Assembly: GCA_002477825.1 (NCBI GenBank)
Contig: DLKT01000056.1
Coordinates: 1-40,502, forward strand
Source: Caryophanales bacterium UBA7581
GTDB lineage: Bacteria; Bacillota_I; Bacilli_A; RFN20; CAG-826
DNA: 40,502 nt
Direction: 5' to 3'
Of the stretch, positions 32,029 through 40,502 are shown one piece after another; within the stretch, counting starts at the first letter, position 1, and the number at the start of each line of letters is the position of its first letter. The position numbers were made by a program, and so were the translations under genes. The notes beneath the pieces were generated by a model that saw nothing but the letters and a program-made list of their open reading frames with translations, was not told the DNA's origin and did no database searches.

Positions 32029-33297
32029 ATGAAAAAAACAATTTTACCACTTTGTGCAGCGCTATTAGTTACTGCGGGGCTTGCGTCTTGTGGTACTACC
32101 GAACAAACTTCATCTTCCTCTTCTAAGGATGATGCCAAAAAAACAGTAACTTTATCAGTTTGGGTTCCAACTGAGCAAATAGATTGGGCAAAAGAAAGAA
32201 TTGAAAAATTCAAAAAAGCCAATGAAAATACCGATTATCGAATTAATGTTTCCGCAGTGAGTGAAGGAAAAGTTTATGAAGAGATAAAAAAAGAACCTAC
32301 CGGAGCAGCGGATGTATTTTTTTATGCTGGCGATAATTTAGGACCATTGATGGATGGTGGATATTTATATGCATTTAGCGATTCTATTTATCAATCTTTA
32401 CAAGGTCAAATGAGCGAAGCTACTTTAAATTCTGGCGTAGTGGATGGAAAACTTTATGGTATTTCCTATACACCGAATAGTTATTTTATGTATTACGATA
32501 GTTCTAAAGTCACAGCTGAAGAGGCAAAAGACTTAGATAAAGTTTTATCCAAAGGCAAAGTGATTTTTGATATTGATAATGGATATTATCAAACAGCTTT
32601 CTGGTATGGTACGGGTGTGCGTTTCTTTGGACCGGATGGAAAAGATCCAACCACCGCGAATTTAAATTCAAGAGAAGGAAAAATTGCGGCAAAAGCGATT
32701 CGTAATTATATTATGAATGATAATTTTATCAATGGTGGCGATGATGACATTAAATCTAAATTCACTAAAGATAATAATTCAAAAGTTGTGGCGGCTATCG
32801 GTGGTAGTTGGCTTTCTAGCGATTTAATTACTACCTTTGGTAATGATTTAATGGCGACAACTTTACCTACTTTCCACGAAGGCGATAAGCAATATTATTT
32901 AACCGCGACAGGTGACTGGAAAAAATGTGGTATTTCTAAATATGTGACCGCTTCAGCCGCTATTGAAGCGCAAAAGTTGGCTCTCTGGTTAACGAATAAA
33001 GAAGCTAGTTTAGAAAAATTTGAGGCTTTTAATGAAGCACCAACTTTAACTGAAGTTGCGACTTTACCAGAAGTACAAAATAATATGGTCATTAAAGCAT
33101 TAATGGAACAAACGAATGGTGAGCATATCGTTCTTCAACCCAGCATTTCGCAAATGTCCAATTGGTGGGATGCAGCAACCGCTTATGCAACCGACATTTT
33201 ATCGGCCAAAAGTAGTTCTAGTGAATTCACCGACGAACAATGTGAAAAATGGGCCGATGATTTGCAAGATATGCTTTTAACAAAAGTTACGAAATAA
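32029..33297 (+). CDS. malE: Maltose/maltodextrin-type binding lipoprotein
   Basis: This 422-residue protein has signal peptide and lipobox LASC (Cys 21), then a Ser-rich linker. The mature start TVTLSVWVPTEQIDW is typical of family-1 sugar-binding proteins of the MalE type. It includes a DVFFYAGDNLGPLMDGGYL segment and the YGISYTPNSYFMYYD stretch that lines the ligand cleft in this family. It is anchored on the outer membrane face and feeds MalF/MalG. The order malE-malF-malG-GH13-malK supports an alpha-glucoside substrate such as maltose or maltodextrin, but the exact sugar cannot be read from sequence. It is the first gene after the operator-bearing promoter. Confidence 0.9.
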   Translation: MKKTILPLCAALLVTAGLASCGTTEQTSSSSSKDDAKKTVTLSVWVPTEQIDWAKERIEKFKKANENTDYRINVSAVSEGKVYEEIKKEPTGAADVFFYAGDNLGPLMDGGYLYAFSDSIYQSLQGQMSEATLNSGVVDGKLYGISYTPNSYFMYYDSSKVTAEEAKDLDKVLSKGKVIFDIDNGYYQTAFWYGTGVRFFGPDGKDPTTANLNSREGKIAAKAIRNYIMNDNFINGGDDDIKSKFTKDNNSKVVAAIGGSWLSSDLITTFGNDLMATTLPTFHEGDKQYYLTATGDWKKCGISKYVTASAAIEAQKLALWLTNKEASLEKFEAFNEAPTLTEVATLPEVQNNMVIKALMEQTNGEHIVLQPSISQMSNWWDAATAYATDILSAKSSSSEFTDEQCEKWADDLQDMLLTKVTK

Positions 33298-33305
33298 AAT
33301 ATAGC

Positions 33306-33338
33306 AGTCTATTCCTTCTTAGGGGTAGACTTTCTTTT
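33306..33338 (+). terminator. Partial terminator between malE and malF
   Basis: AGTCTATTCC (33306-33315) pairs with GGGGTAGACT (33322-33331) across a 6-base loop, ten pairs with two G-T, followed by a T-rich run. A leaky terminator here would make more binding protein than permease, which is common. Confidence 0.65.
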
Positions 33339-33387
33339 ATATAAAGGGAGAAAAGGTGCGTATTCGTTAAAAGGAGGATATTTTTTG

Positions 33388-35124
33388 ATGAATACCACAA
33401 AAGAGATTTTTCTAAATGTGATTACGTTAGGCATACGTCCAATATTTTTAACTTCTAAAAGAATGAAAGAAGAAAGAAAAACATTAGGAAAATCATGGGA
33501 TGAATATTCTTTTATTGAACAGATTCAAATGAGTAAAATGGAACGTGGAGTTCTATTTTTTTCAAAGCTATTAAAAAAGTGTCAAAAAATGATTTTGACG
33601 ATCTTTTTATTTATTCCTCGTTTATTAAAAAGAATAGGAAAATCGATAAATAAAACAATCAGTGATTTAGCCGATAATTTAAAAAATGGTGATAGAACCA
33701 CCAAACTTAATTTTTTATTTCTTGGAAGTGCAAATATTGGCCATCAACAAATTGGGCATGGTTTGGTCCTTTTATTTTATCAAGCGCTTTATTTCTTTTA
33801 TTTGTTTTATCGTTTAACAGGCATTCGTCATCTTGTTGGTTTAGTTACCTTAGGAACGATTCCCACTCACACGGAAAAAGGAGATTGTGAATTCATTGAA
33901 GGAATTGGTGAAATATGCTCGGAAGTAACCGTTCCTGGAGATGATTCAAGTAAGTTTTTATTGTATGGGATTCTAGGTGTTTTTTTACTTTTGATTTATA
34001 TCGTTATCTATATCCATAGCAACCGCAATTCACTTAAATTACAAGAGCAAATAGAAGAAGGAAGAAAGCCACAAACCTTTATAGAAGAATTAAAAGATTA
34101 TACCAATAGTAAATTTCATCGTTTGATTTTAGCGCTTCCTTTCTTAGGCATATTTTTCTTTACCATTCTTCCATTAGTGGACATGATTTTAATGGCGTTT
34201 ACGAACTATGATATGGATCATCAAACGCCGGCACATCTTTTTGAATGGACAGGATTTGCTTCTTTTCGAACGCTTTTTCAATCCAAATCATTATCTGGTT
34301 TATTTTGGCCCATTTTAGAATGGACCATTGTTTGGGCTGTTTTAGCTACGTTTACGAATTATTTTTTAGGCATCATCGTAGCGCTTCTTATTAATAAAAA
34401 GAGCATAAAACTAAAAAAAGTATGGAGAACGGCGCTAATTCTATCGATTGCTATTCCTCAATTTGTTTCCCTTTTAGCGATGAATAAATTTTTAGCTAAA
34501 AGCGGATATTTAAATCAACTTTTAGAAACGATGGGTTTTTATGAGTTAAGTTGGGTAAAGAAAATGTTTGGAGAAGGAATTTCTAGACCCGTAATAGGTG
34601 GTGGAGGAGGAATTGATTGGTTAAGTACATTAGGAGAGCAATCCGTTACTATTTTTGGAAAAAAGCATAAGATTCTTCTAGCTAAACCAACGATTATTCT
34701 AGTAAATTTATGGATTGGTATTCCTTATTCTGTTTTAAGTAATACGGGTATTTTAATGAATATTCCTAATGATTTATATGAATCAGCAAGAATTGATGGT
34801 GCTTCGCCTGTTAAACAGTTTTTTAAAATTACTCTGCCTTACATTATTTTTGTTACCGCGCCCGCTACGATAACGCAATTTATTGGAAATATTAATAATT
34901 TTAACGTGATTTATTTTTTAACCGGTGGTGGGCCGACTACCGGCACTTTAGCGGCAGGACGTACTGATTTGTTAGTCACATGGTTATATAAATTAACTGT
35001 CGAAAAAAACTATTTTAATCTTGCTTCGGTTATTGGTATTTTGACCTTTATTTTCTGCGTAGTGATTGGACTTATTATGTATAAAAATACCAAGAGTATA
35101 AAAGATGAGGAGGCGTTTATGTAA
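33388..35124 (+). CDS. malF: Maltose-type ABC permease, MalF-like
   Basis: This membrane permease has 578 residues. The first 210 or so residues precede the core and hold a charged region, two hydrophobic segments (about 125-150 and 190-207) and a periplasm-facing stretch. The core starts near 245 (LILALPFLGIFFFTILPLV). The EAA loop reads LYESARIDGASPVKQFFKIT, and FLTGGGPTTGTLAAGRTDLL is a clear MalF motif. Enteric MalF also has a long N-terminal part, though a different one. AAGGAGG lies ten bases before ATG 33388; a TTG one codon earlier is an alternative. The stop is 1 base before malG. Confidence 0.9.
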   Translation: MNTTKEIFLNVITLGIRPIFLTSKRMKEERKTLGKSWDEYSFIEQIQMSKMERGVLFFSKLLKKCQKMILTIFLFIPRLLKRIGKSINKTISDLADNLKNGDRTTKLNFLFLGSANIGHQQIGHGLVLLFYQALYFFYLFYRLTGIRHLVGLVTLGTIPTHTEKGDCEFIEGIGEICSEVTVPGDDSSKFLLYGILGVFLLLIYIVIYIHSNRNSLKLQEQIEEGRKPQTFIEELKDYTNSKFHRLILALPFLGIFFFTILPLVDMILMAFTNYDMDHQTPAHLFEWTGFASFRTLFQSKSLSGLFWPILEWTIVWAVLATFTNYFLGIIVALLINKKSIKLKKVWRTALILSIAIPQFVSLLAMNKFLAKSGYLNQLLETMGFYELSWVKKMFGEGISRPVIGGGGGIDWLSTLGEQSVTIFGKKHKILLAKPTIILVNLWIGIPYSVLSNTGILMNIPNDLYESARIDGASPVKQFFKITLPYIIFVTAPATITQFIGNINNFNVIYFLTGGGPTTGTLAAGRTDLLVTWLYKLTVEKNYFNLASVIGILTFIFCVVIGLIMYKNTKSIKDEEAFM

Positions 35125-35125
35125 G

Positions 35126-36061
35126 ATGAAAAAGAAAAGTAGGAGTATGAAAGCTAAAACGCATCTCATTGATTTCATTATTTATCTTTTATTAATCATT
35201 ATTTCTGTGGTGTGGGTCATTCCGATTCTATTTACAGTAATGACCGCATTTAGAGCAGAAATGGGAACTTCGACTTCGTTACTACCTAAAAATGGCTTTA
35301 CTCTTTATAACTTTCTTTATTTATTAGGAATTAAAGACCGCTATACGATTGCTAATGGGAAAGTGGTTATGAATTATAGTATGGAACAATGGCCTTATTT
35401 AAGGTGGATAATGAATACTTTCATCGCTTCTATTTTAAGTACGATAATTTCGACGATTTTTGTATTAAGCGTCTCTTATGCAATGTCAAGATTACGTTTT
35501 AAAGCACGAAAAAAACTGATGAGCCTTAATTTGATTTTAGGAATGTTTCCCGGCTTTATGGCGTTAGCGGCCATTTATAATATTTTAAAACTCATTAACG
35601 CAACCGGTGCAAACTCCACTTATTTTAGTAATTTAATGGGTTTAGTTATCGCTAATAGTGCGAGTGCAGGAATGGGCTTTTATATTGCAAAGGGTTTTTT
35701 TGATACCATTCCGAAGTCTATGGATGAAGCGGCTAGAATTGATGGAGCTTCCAATATGAAAATCTTCTTTAAGATAACTTTACCATTATCTAAACCGATT
35801 ATTGTTTATACGCTTTTAACCTCGTTTATGGGGCCTTGGGTCAGTTATATATTACCAGCTTATATTTGCGGAACGGATCCCAAGCGATGGACGGTGCCAT
35901 TAGGCGTATATAATATGCAAACAGACTTAGCAGGTACTTCCTATCGGTTTACTTTATTTTTTGCGGGTTCTGTACTAGTTTCAATTCCGATTGTGATCCT
36001 ATTTTTAATGACACAAAAGTATTATGTTTCTGGCGTCACTGGTGGCGCAGTAAAGGGGTAA
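35126..36061 (+). CDS. malG: Maltose-type ABC permease, MalG-like
   Basis: This second permease has 311 residues and six membrane segments, a normal size. The EAA loop reads MDEAARIDGASNMKIFFKIT. The C-terminus ends in KYYVSGVTGGAVKG, the classical MalG ending. Start ATG 35126 uses GAGGAGG inside the end of malF; an in-frame ATG 21 bases earlier would place the ribosome-binding site inside the coding region. With MalF it forms the translocation pore. It is followed four bases later by the glucosidase gene. Confidence 0.93.
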   Translation: MKKKSRSMKAKTHLIDFIIYLLLIIISVVWVIPILFTVMTAFRAEMGTSTSLLPKNGFTLYNFLYLLGIKDRYTIANGKVVMNYSMEQWPYLRWIMNTFIASILSTIISTIFVLSVSYAMSRLRFKARKKLMSLNLILGMFPGFMALAAIYNILKLINATGANSTYFSNLMGLVIANSASAGMGFYIAKGFFDTIPKSMDEAARIDGASNMKIFFKITLPLSKPIIVYTLLTSFMGPWVSYILPAYICGTDPKRWTVPLGVYNMQTDLAGTSYRFTLFFAGSVLVSIPIVILFLMTQKYYVSGVTGGAVKG

Positions 36062-36065
36062 AAAT

Positions 36066-37619
36066 ATGCCAAAATGGTTAGATGATGCAGTGTTTTATGA
36101 AATTTATCCTTCTTCTTTTCTAGATAGTAATAAAGATGGATTTGGCGATATTCAAGGTATTATATCGCGTTTAGATTACCTACAAGAAATCGGCTTTAAT
36201 GCCATATGGTTAAATCCTGTTTTTTGTTCACCTTTTTTAGATGGTGGTTATGATATTACCGACTTTTTTGATGTGGATCCACGTTTTGGAACCATGAAAG
36301 ATTTAGAAGAGTTATTATGTCAAGCCCATCAAAGAGGAATGCACTTGATTTTAGATTTAGTGCCAGGGCATGCAAGTGAAAAGCATCCTTTATTTTTAAA
36401 AAGCGCAGAACCCACGCGAAATGAATATAGTGATTTATTTGTGTGGAATGATTCACCCTGGGAAAAGCCACAAGGTTGGTGGCAGTTTATTTCTGGTCGT
36501 TATGAAAGATACGGAAATTACATGGTGAACTTCTTTTCTCATCAACCCGCTTTTAATTATGGATGGAAGGAAATTCAATATCCTTCTTGGCAAATTCATT
36601 ATCAAGATCCGCGCGCTTTATTAGCGAGAAACTATTTAAAATCCATCATTCGTTTTTATTTAAAAAAAGGATTTGATGGCTTTCGTGTCGATATGGCCGA
36701 TTCTTTAATTAAAGGCGATGATGATAAAAGTGCAACCATTGAATTATGGAAAGAGATTCGTTTAGAAATCTTTGATAAAGAGTATAAAGAAGCGGTTTTA
36801 ATTTCTGAATGGTCGGATCATGAAAAATCTGTACGCGCTGGCTTTCATGGTGATTTCTATTTGGATCATAAAAATAACGGTTATCACCATTTAGTTCGTA
36901 ATATGAAAAACGATGTGAATTTATCTTTCTTTTCTGGGCATGGTGATATTACGGATTTTTTAAAAGATTATATGCCTCGTTATCTAGCTTGTAAGAAAAG
37001 AGACGGACACGTATGTTTGATTTCAGGAAATCATGATACTTGTCGTTTAGCCTACCATAAATATGGCTATACTGAAAATGTATTAAAACTGATTTACGCT
37101 TTTATTTTAACGATGCCTGGTGTTCCGTTTATTTATTATGGAGACGAAATAGGTATGGATTACATGGATAATCTCCCTTCTAAAGAAGGTGGATATCAAA
37201 GAACGGGAAGTCGAACACCGATGCAATGGAACTTAGAAAGAAATATGGGGTTTTCTAATATAGAAGATTCAACTCAACTTTTTCTTCCTCTTAATGATGA
37301 GCATCCCCAAAATGTTGAAGAGCAATTGAAACGTAGTGATTCATTATTGAACACAATAAAATCACTCATTCATTTGCGTTTAAAGCTAAAAGACTTACGT
37401 TCTGATGCATTTTCTGTTATTTTTGCAGAACCTTATACGTATCCTTTTATTTATCAAAGAAATCAGTTGATTATCGTAATCAATCCTTCTCATGAAGAAA
37501 GAACGGTTGTGGGTGATTATCAAAACTATGTAGCCATTTATCAACTAGGCACTTGCAATCAAGAATGTCATCGTTTAACGATACTTCCTTGGTCATTTGC
37601 AATTTTAAAAAAGAAGTAG
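36066..37619 (+). CDS. GH13 alpha-glucosidase
   Basis: This 517-residue cytoplasmic glycoside hydrolase of the alpha-amylase superfamily shows the conserved regions. DLVPGHAS holds the substrate-binding His region. GFDGFRVDMADSL holds the nucleophile Asp, VLISEWSD the acid/base Glu, and LISGNHDTCR the transition-state Asp. It begins WLDDAVFYEIYPSSFLDSN with the calcium-loop pattern NKDGFGDIQG, as in oligo-1,6-glucosidases and related maltose- or sucrose-cleaving enzymes. It has no signal peptide, so it acts on imported sugar. Its location inside the mal operon suggests hydrolysis of imported maltodextrin to glucose; linkage preference (alpha-1,4 or alpha-1,6) is not decided. The ribosome-binding site is AAGGGG. 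Confidence 0.92.
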   Translation: MPKWLDDAVFYEIYPSSFLDSNKDGFGDIQGIISRLDYLQEIGFNAIWLNPVFCSPFLDGGYDITDFFDVDPRFGTMKDLEELLCQAHQRGMHLILDLVPGHASEKHPLFLKSAEPTRNEYSDLFVWNDSPWEKPQGWWQFISGRYERYGNYMVNFFSHQPAFNYGWKEIQYPSWQIHYQDPRALLARNYLKSIIRFYLKKGFDGFRVDMADSLIKGDDDKSATIELWKEIRLEIFDKEYKEAVLISEWSDHEKSVRAGFHGDFYLDHKNNGYHHLVRNMKNDVNLSFFSGHGDITDFLKDYMPRYLACKKRDGHVCLISGNHDTCRLAYHKYGYTENVLKLIYAFILTMPGVPFIYYGDEIGMDYMDNLPSKEGGYQRTGSRTPMQWNLERNMGFSNIEDSTQLFLPLNDEHPQNVEEQLKRSDSLLNTIKSLIHLRLKLKDLRSDAFSVIFAEPYTYPFIYQRNQLIIVINPSHEERTVVGDYQNYVAIYQLGTCNQECHRLTILPWSFAILKKK

Positions 37620-37660
37620 ATTAACAATAAAGTTAGTTTTTTAAAGGAGACGAACATTAT

Positions 37661-39550
37661 ATGGCAAAATTAAAACTCAATCACATTTATAAAGTGTATG
37701 AAAATGGAGTGAAAGCAGTTAACGATTTTTCTATTGATATTGAGGATAAAGAATTTATCGTGTTCGTTGGACCTTCAGGATGTGGGAAATCCACTACGTT
37801 ACGAATGATTGCAGGACTAGAAGAAATATCTGCCGGCGATTTATATATTGGAGATACTTTGGTGAATGATATGGAACCTAAAGACCGCGATATCGCTATG
37901 GTTTTCCAAAATTATGCTTTATATCCGCATATGTCCGTTTATGAAAATATGGCTTTTGGATTACGAAATCGTAAAGTACCCAATGATGTGATTAAAGAAC
38001 GTGTAATTGAAGCGGCAAGAATATTAGATATTGAAGATTATTTAGACCGAAAACCGAAAGAAATGTCAGGTGGACAAAGGCAGCGCGTCGCTTTAGGAAG
38101 AGCTATCGTTCGTCAACCTAAAGTGTTTTTATTAGACGAACCTTTAAGTAATTTAGACGCCAAGTTAAGAGCGGCTATGCGTACAGAAATTACGAAACTT
38201 CATAAGAAATTACAAACAACTTTTATTTATGTAACGCATGATCAAGTAGAAGCGATGACCATGGGAACGCGTATCGTTGTCATGCGTAAAGGATTTGTGC
38301 AGCAAATAGATACGCCGACAAATTTATATCAAGCGCCAATTAACAAATTTGTCGCAGGTTTTATTGGTACGCCCCAAATGAACTTTTTTCGTACCTCCCT
38401 TTTAAAAGAAGAGGATTCTGTGCATATGATTTTAGCCAATATACAGCATATTTTTATTCCTCTACATGCGATTGCAAAAGTTGAACGGAAAGTTTTAGAT
38501 GGAAAAACACCTTTAATTTTTGGTATTCATCCAGAAGATTTGCATTTAGAAGGAACAAATGAAAATTTAAAAATCAGGGTACTAATTACCGATGTTGAAG
38601 AATTAGGATCGGAAACATTAATTTATGGTGAGCTCATAGGAACCGCCCATGATGAAAATCAAAAAGCAGAAGATGCAATCATTATTAAAGCTTCTTCGAA
38701 AGGGCATTATGAGATTGGAACAGAAATAGAAGCTTATATGGACGAAACAAGAATTCATCTTTTTGACGCTGAAACCGAAATGACGGTTTTACCAGCAATT
38801 CCTAAGATGTCCTACGTAAGGGCATCTATTAGTGAAAACAAAATGAAAATAGAAGGTCAAACCATCGATTTACCTTCAGCTATTCTAGAAAAAGTCAATC
38901 AAGAAAAAGAAGTAATGGTTGGAATTGAAAAACAAGCATTAGTGCCTGGCACTACTTTTCATTTTAAAGTTTTATTAGATGAAAAAATCTTAGGTAAACG
39001 ATTATTACATTTAAAAGGAAAAAAAGACATTTTATTTGTAGAAGTGAATGATGATGAAAAAGTTGGAGAAGTTTTTGATTGCGATTTAGATATGTCAAAA
39101 ATTGAAATTCAAAAAGAAAACCAAACGCTTTTAGATCCTGTTTGCTTTCAAGATAGTTTGACGGGAAAAATTATAAAGATAAAAGAAAAGTACGAAATGG
39201 GAAAGAAGAAAACGAATTTCTATTTTACTTTCAATAATTATCATATACAAATTCCATTAGAAATGATTGCAAAATTAACGACTGCATTAAATAGAAAGAT
39301 TTATCAACATGCTTTACGCTTTGAATTTGATATTCATCATCTTCAAATCGCTGAGGAAGGAATTTTAGGCTATATCGAGAAATTAAATGACTATGGAACG
39401 ATTTGTATTGCTCAAGTTCGTTTAGAAGGAAAAGAGAAGTTGATGAGTGTTATTGTTGATCGAAATATAAAAGAAAAAGAAATTCATCTTCTTATTCAGC
39501 CAGAGCGATGTTCCATTTATGACGCTACAAACAATGTTCGAATAATTTAA
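37661..39550 (+). CDS. malK: Maltose-type ABC ATPase, MalK/MsmX-like, with long C-terminal extension
   Basis: Residues 1-370 are a standard MalK: Walker A GPSGCGKST at 37-45, Q-loop near 83, signature MSGGQ at 135-139, Walker B VFLLDEP at 155-161, H-loop His near 193. A TOBE-type regulatory part ends near YMDETRIHLFD. MalK and MsmX are normally about 370 residues; this one has 629. The extra 260 residues are mixed alpha/beta, contain no Cys, membrane segment or known motif I can name, and partly echo the TOBE pattern. They may be an additional regulatory or sensor module. It is last in the operon, 41 bases after the glucosidase, with AAAGGAGA upstream. It could serve only its own MalFG or several importers. 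Confidence 0.92.
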   Translation: MAKLKLNHIYKVYENGVKAVNDFSIDIEDKEFIVFVGPSGCGKSTTLRMIAGLEEISAGDLYIGDTLVNDMEPKDRDIAMVFQNYALYPHMSVYENMAFGLRNRKVPNDVIKERVIEAARILDIEDYLDRKPKEMSGGQRQRVALGRAIVRQPKVFLLDEPLSNLDAKLRAAMRTEITKLHKKLQTTFIYVTHDQVEAMTMGTRIVVMRKGFVQQIDTPTNLYQAPINKFVAGFIGTPQMNFFRTSLLKEEDSVHMILANIQHIFIPLHAIAKVERKVLDGKTPLIFGIHPEDLHLEGTNENLKIRVLITDVEELGSETLIYGELIGTAHDENQKAEDAIIIKASSKGHYEIGTEIEAYMDETRIHLFDAETEMTVLPAIPKMSYVRASISENKMKIEGQTIDLPSAILEKVNQEKEVMVGIEKQALVPGTTFHFKVLLDEKILGKRLLHLKGKKDILFVEVNDDEKVGEVFDCDLDMSKIEIQKENQTLLDPVCFQDSLTGKIIKIKEKYEMGKKKTNFYFTFNNYHIQIPLEMIAKLTTALNRKIYQHALRFEFDIHHLQIAEEGILGYIEKLNDYGTICIAQVRLEGKEKLMSVIVDRNIKEKEIHLLIQPERCSIYDATNNVRII

Positions 39551-39559
39551 TTCATAATG

Positions 39560-39605
39560 AAAAACCTTTTTACGGATATCATTGGTATTTGTAAAGAGGT
39601 TTTTG
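39560..39605 (+). terminator. Terminator of the maltose-type operon
   Basis: AAAAACCTTTTTAC (39560-39573) pairs with GTAAAGAGGTTTTT (39591-39604), fourteen pairs with one G-T and a 17-base loop. The T's of the right arm serve as the tract. Confidence 0.75.
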
Positions 39606-39807
39606 CCTATATTATATATAAGGAAAAAAGAAGGCTTGAAACAAAGAAATAAAAATATGGAAAAAAGTGAAAAAAACAGTTGCATTTTTGTTTACAAAGT
39701 GTTTTAATATTCCTTGCGCGGAATAAAAACCGCAGTCGTATAAAGAGCCTAAAATAAAGCCTCTATAAATGAATTAAAAAATATCTTAAAAAGATATTAA
39801 AAAACAT
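39606..39807. other. Gene-free A+T-rich stretch upstream of the rRNA promoter
   Basis: I see no gene here. It holds a weak possible first promoter (TTGCAT at 39680-39685, TTTAAT at 39703-39708), a small GCGG/CCGC hairpin, and an inverted repeat AATATCT-N5-AGATATT (39780-39798). The repeat ends nine bases before the -35, where an UP element would lie. Confidence 0.5.
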
Positions 39808-39836
39808 TTGACAGATGCCTATTGTGGTGCTATTAT
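39808..39836 (+). promoter_or_regulatory. rRNA operon promoter
   Basis: TTGACA (39808-39813), a 17-base spacer and TATTAT (39831-39836) with a TGn extension. It is the best promoter in the window, preceded by A-rich DNA. Transcription should start near 39843. Confidence 0.88.
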
Positions 39837-39844
39837 ATACGAGC

Positions 39845-39918
39845 GTGCAATCGAAAAGAACGTCGAAAAGCGACGAACTTGAGAGAGCGATTGTACACTG
39901 ATCTTTGAAAACTAAACA
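39845..39918 (+). promoter_or_regulatory. rRNA leader: processing stem and boxA
   Basis: GTGCAATCG (39845-39853) pairs with CGATTGTAC (39888-39896), enclosing a CGTCG/CGACG hairpin. A boxA-type antitermination element (TGATCTTTGAAAACTAAACA, 39899-39918) follows. This is the usual Firmicute rRNA leader order. Confidence 0.75.
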
Positions 39919-39987
39919 GAAGAAAACAACATACGTCAATTTTAAAAAACAAAACAAACCAGAGATAATTATGAACTAGGAAATATA

Positions 39988-40502
<515 letters not shown>

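Overview
The window reads as a piece of the chromosome of a low-G+C, anaerobic Firmicute-like bacterium, most plausibly an uncultured member of the Bacilli/Erysipelotrichia/RF39-type lineages. The evidence is the partial 16S rRNA gene at the right end, which carries the GTAAAGCTCTGTTGT stretch usual in these groups, together with strong AGGAGG ribosome-binding sites, A+T-rich DNA and a pyruvate:ferredoxin oxidoreductase. TGA ends several genes (the first RDD gene, trxB, the M19 dipeptidase gene, whiA), so the genetic code is standard and not the Mycoplasma code. I cannot place it below class from the sequence alone.

Left part (1-12.9 kb): a LysM-protein gene leaves the window on the minus strand, followed by two tandem RDD membrane proteins. 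Then comes a six-gene transcription unit (3040-11581) with its own promoter and terminator. It encodes a Ugp/CUT1-type ABC importer (ATPase, two permeases, binding lipoprotein), a surface staphylococcal-nuclease-like lipoprotein and a large Ig/OB-fold lipoprotein. A second nuclease lipoprotein, LTD plus SNase, follows as its own unit. I read this as a surface nucleic-acid degradation and import locus. It is the strongest candidate in the window for an incompletely described system.

Middle part (13.0-31.9 kb): tRNA-Lys(CTT), alanine racemase (minus strand), a small protein resembling only the N-terminal domain of Rex, pyruvate:ferredoxin oxidoreductase behind a 23-bp palindrome, and uvrA. A chain of mostly overlapping genes follows (lgt, a HAD phosphatase, trxB, an M19 dipeptidase, whiA and an XRE regulator), then clpP (minus strand), a small membrane protein, the glycolytic set gap-pgk-tpiA, and a Bax-inhibitor-1-like membrane protein. 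From memory, the order uvrA, lgt, ppaX, trxB, whiA, clpP, gap, pgk, tpi matches a conserved Bacilli backbone, but several regulatory genes usually interleaved there (hprK, rapZ, yvcK, crh, cggR) are absent here.

Right part (32.0-40.5 kb): a complete maltose/maltodextrin-type operon (binding lipoprotein, MalF, MalG, GH13 glucosidase, an oversized MalK) starts at a strong promoter with a palindromic operator and ends in a hairpin terminator. A gene-free leader with a consensus rRNA promoter and a boxA element then leads into the 16S rRNA gene, cut by the window edge.

Taken together the cell seems to import sugars and probably nucleic-acid breakdown products through lipoprotein-dependent ABC systems (Lgt is encoded here), run lower glycolysis, and oxidise pyruvate with ferredoxin. 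All functions come from recognising motifs by eye. No database search was run.
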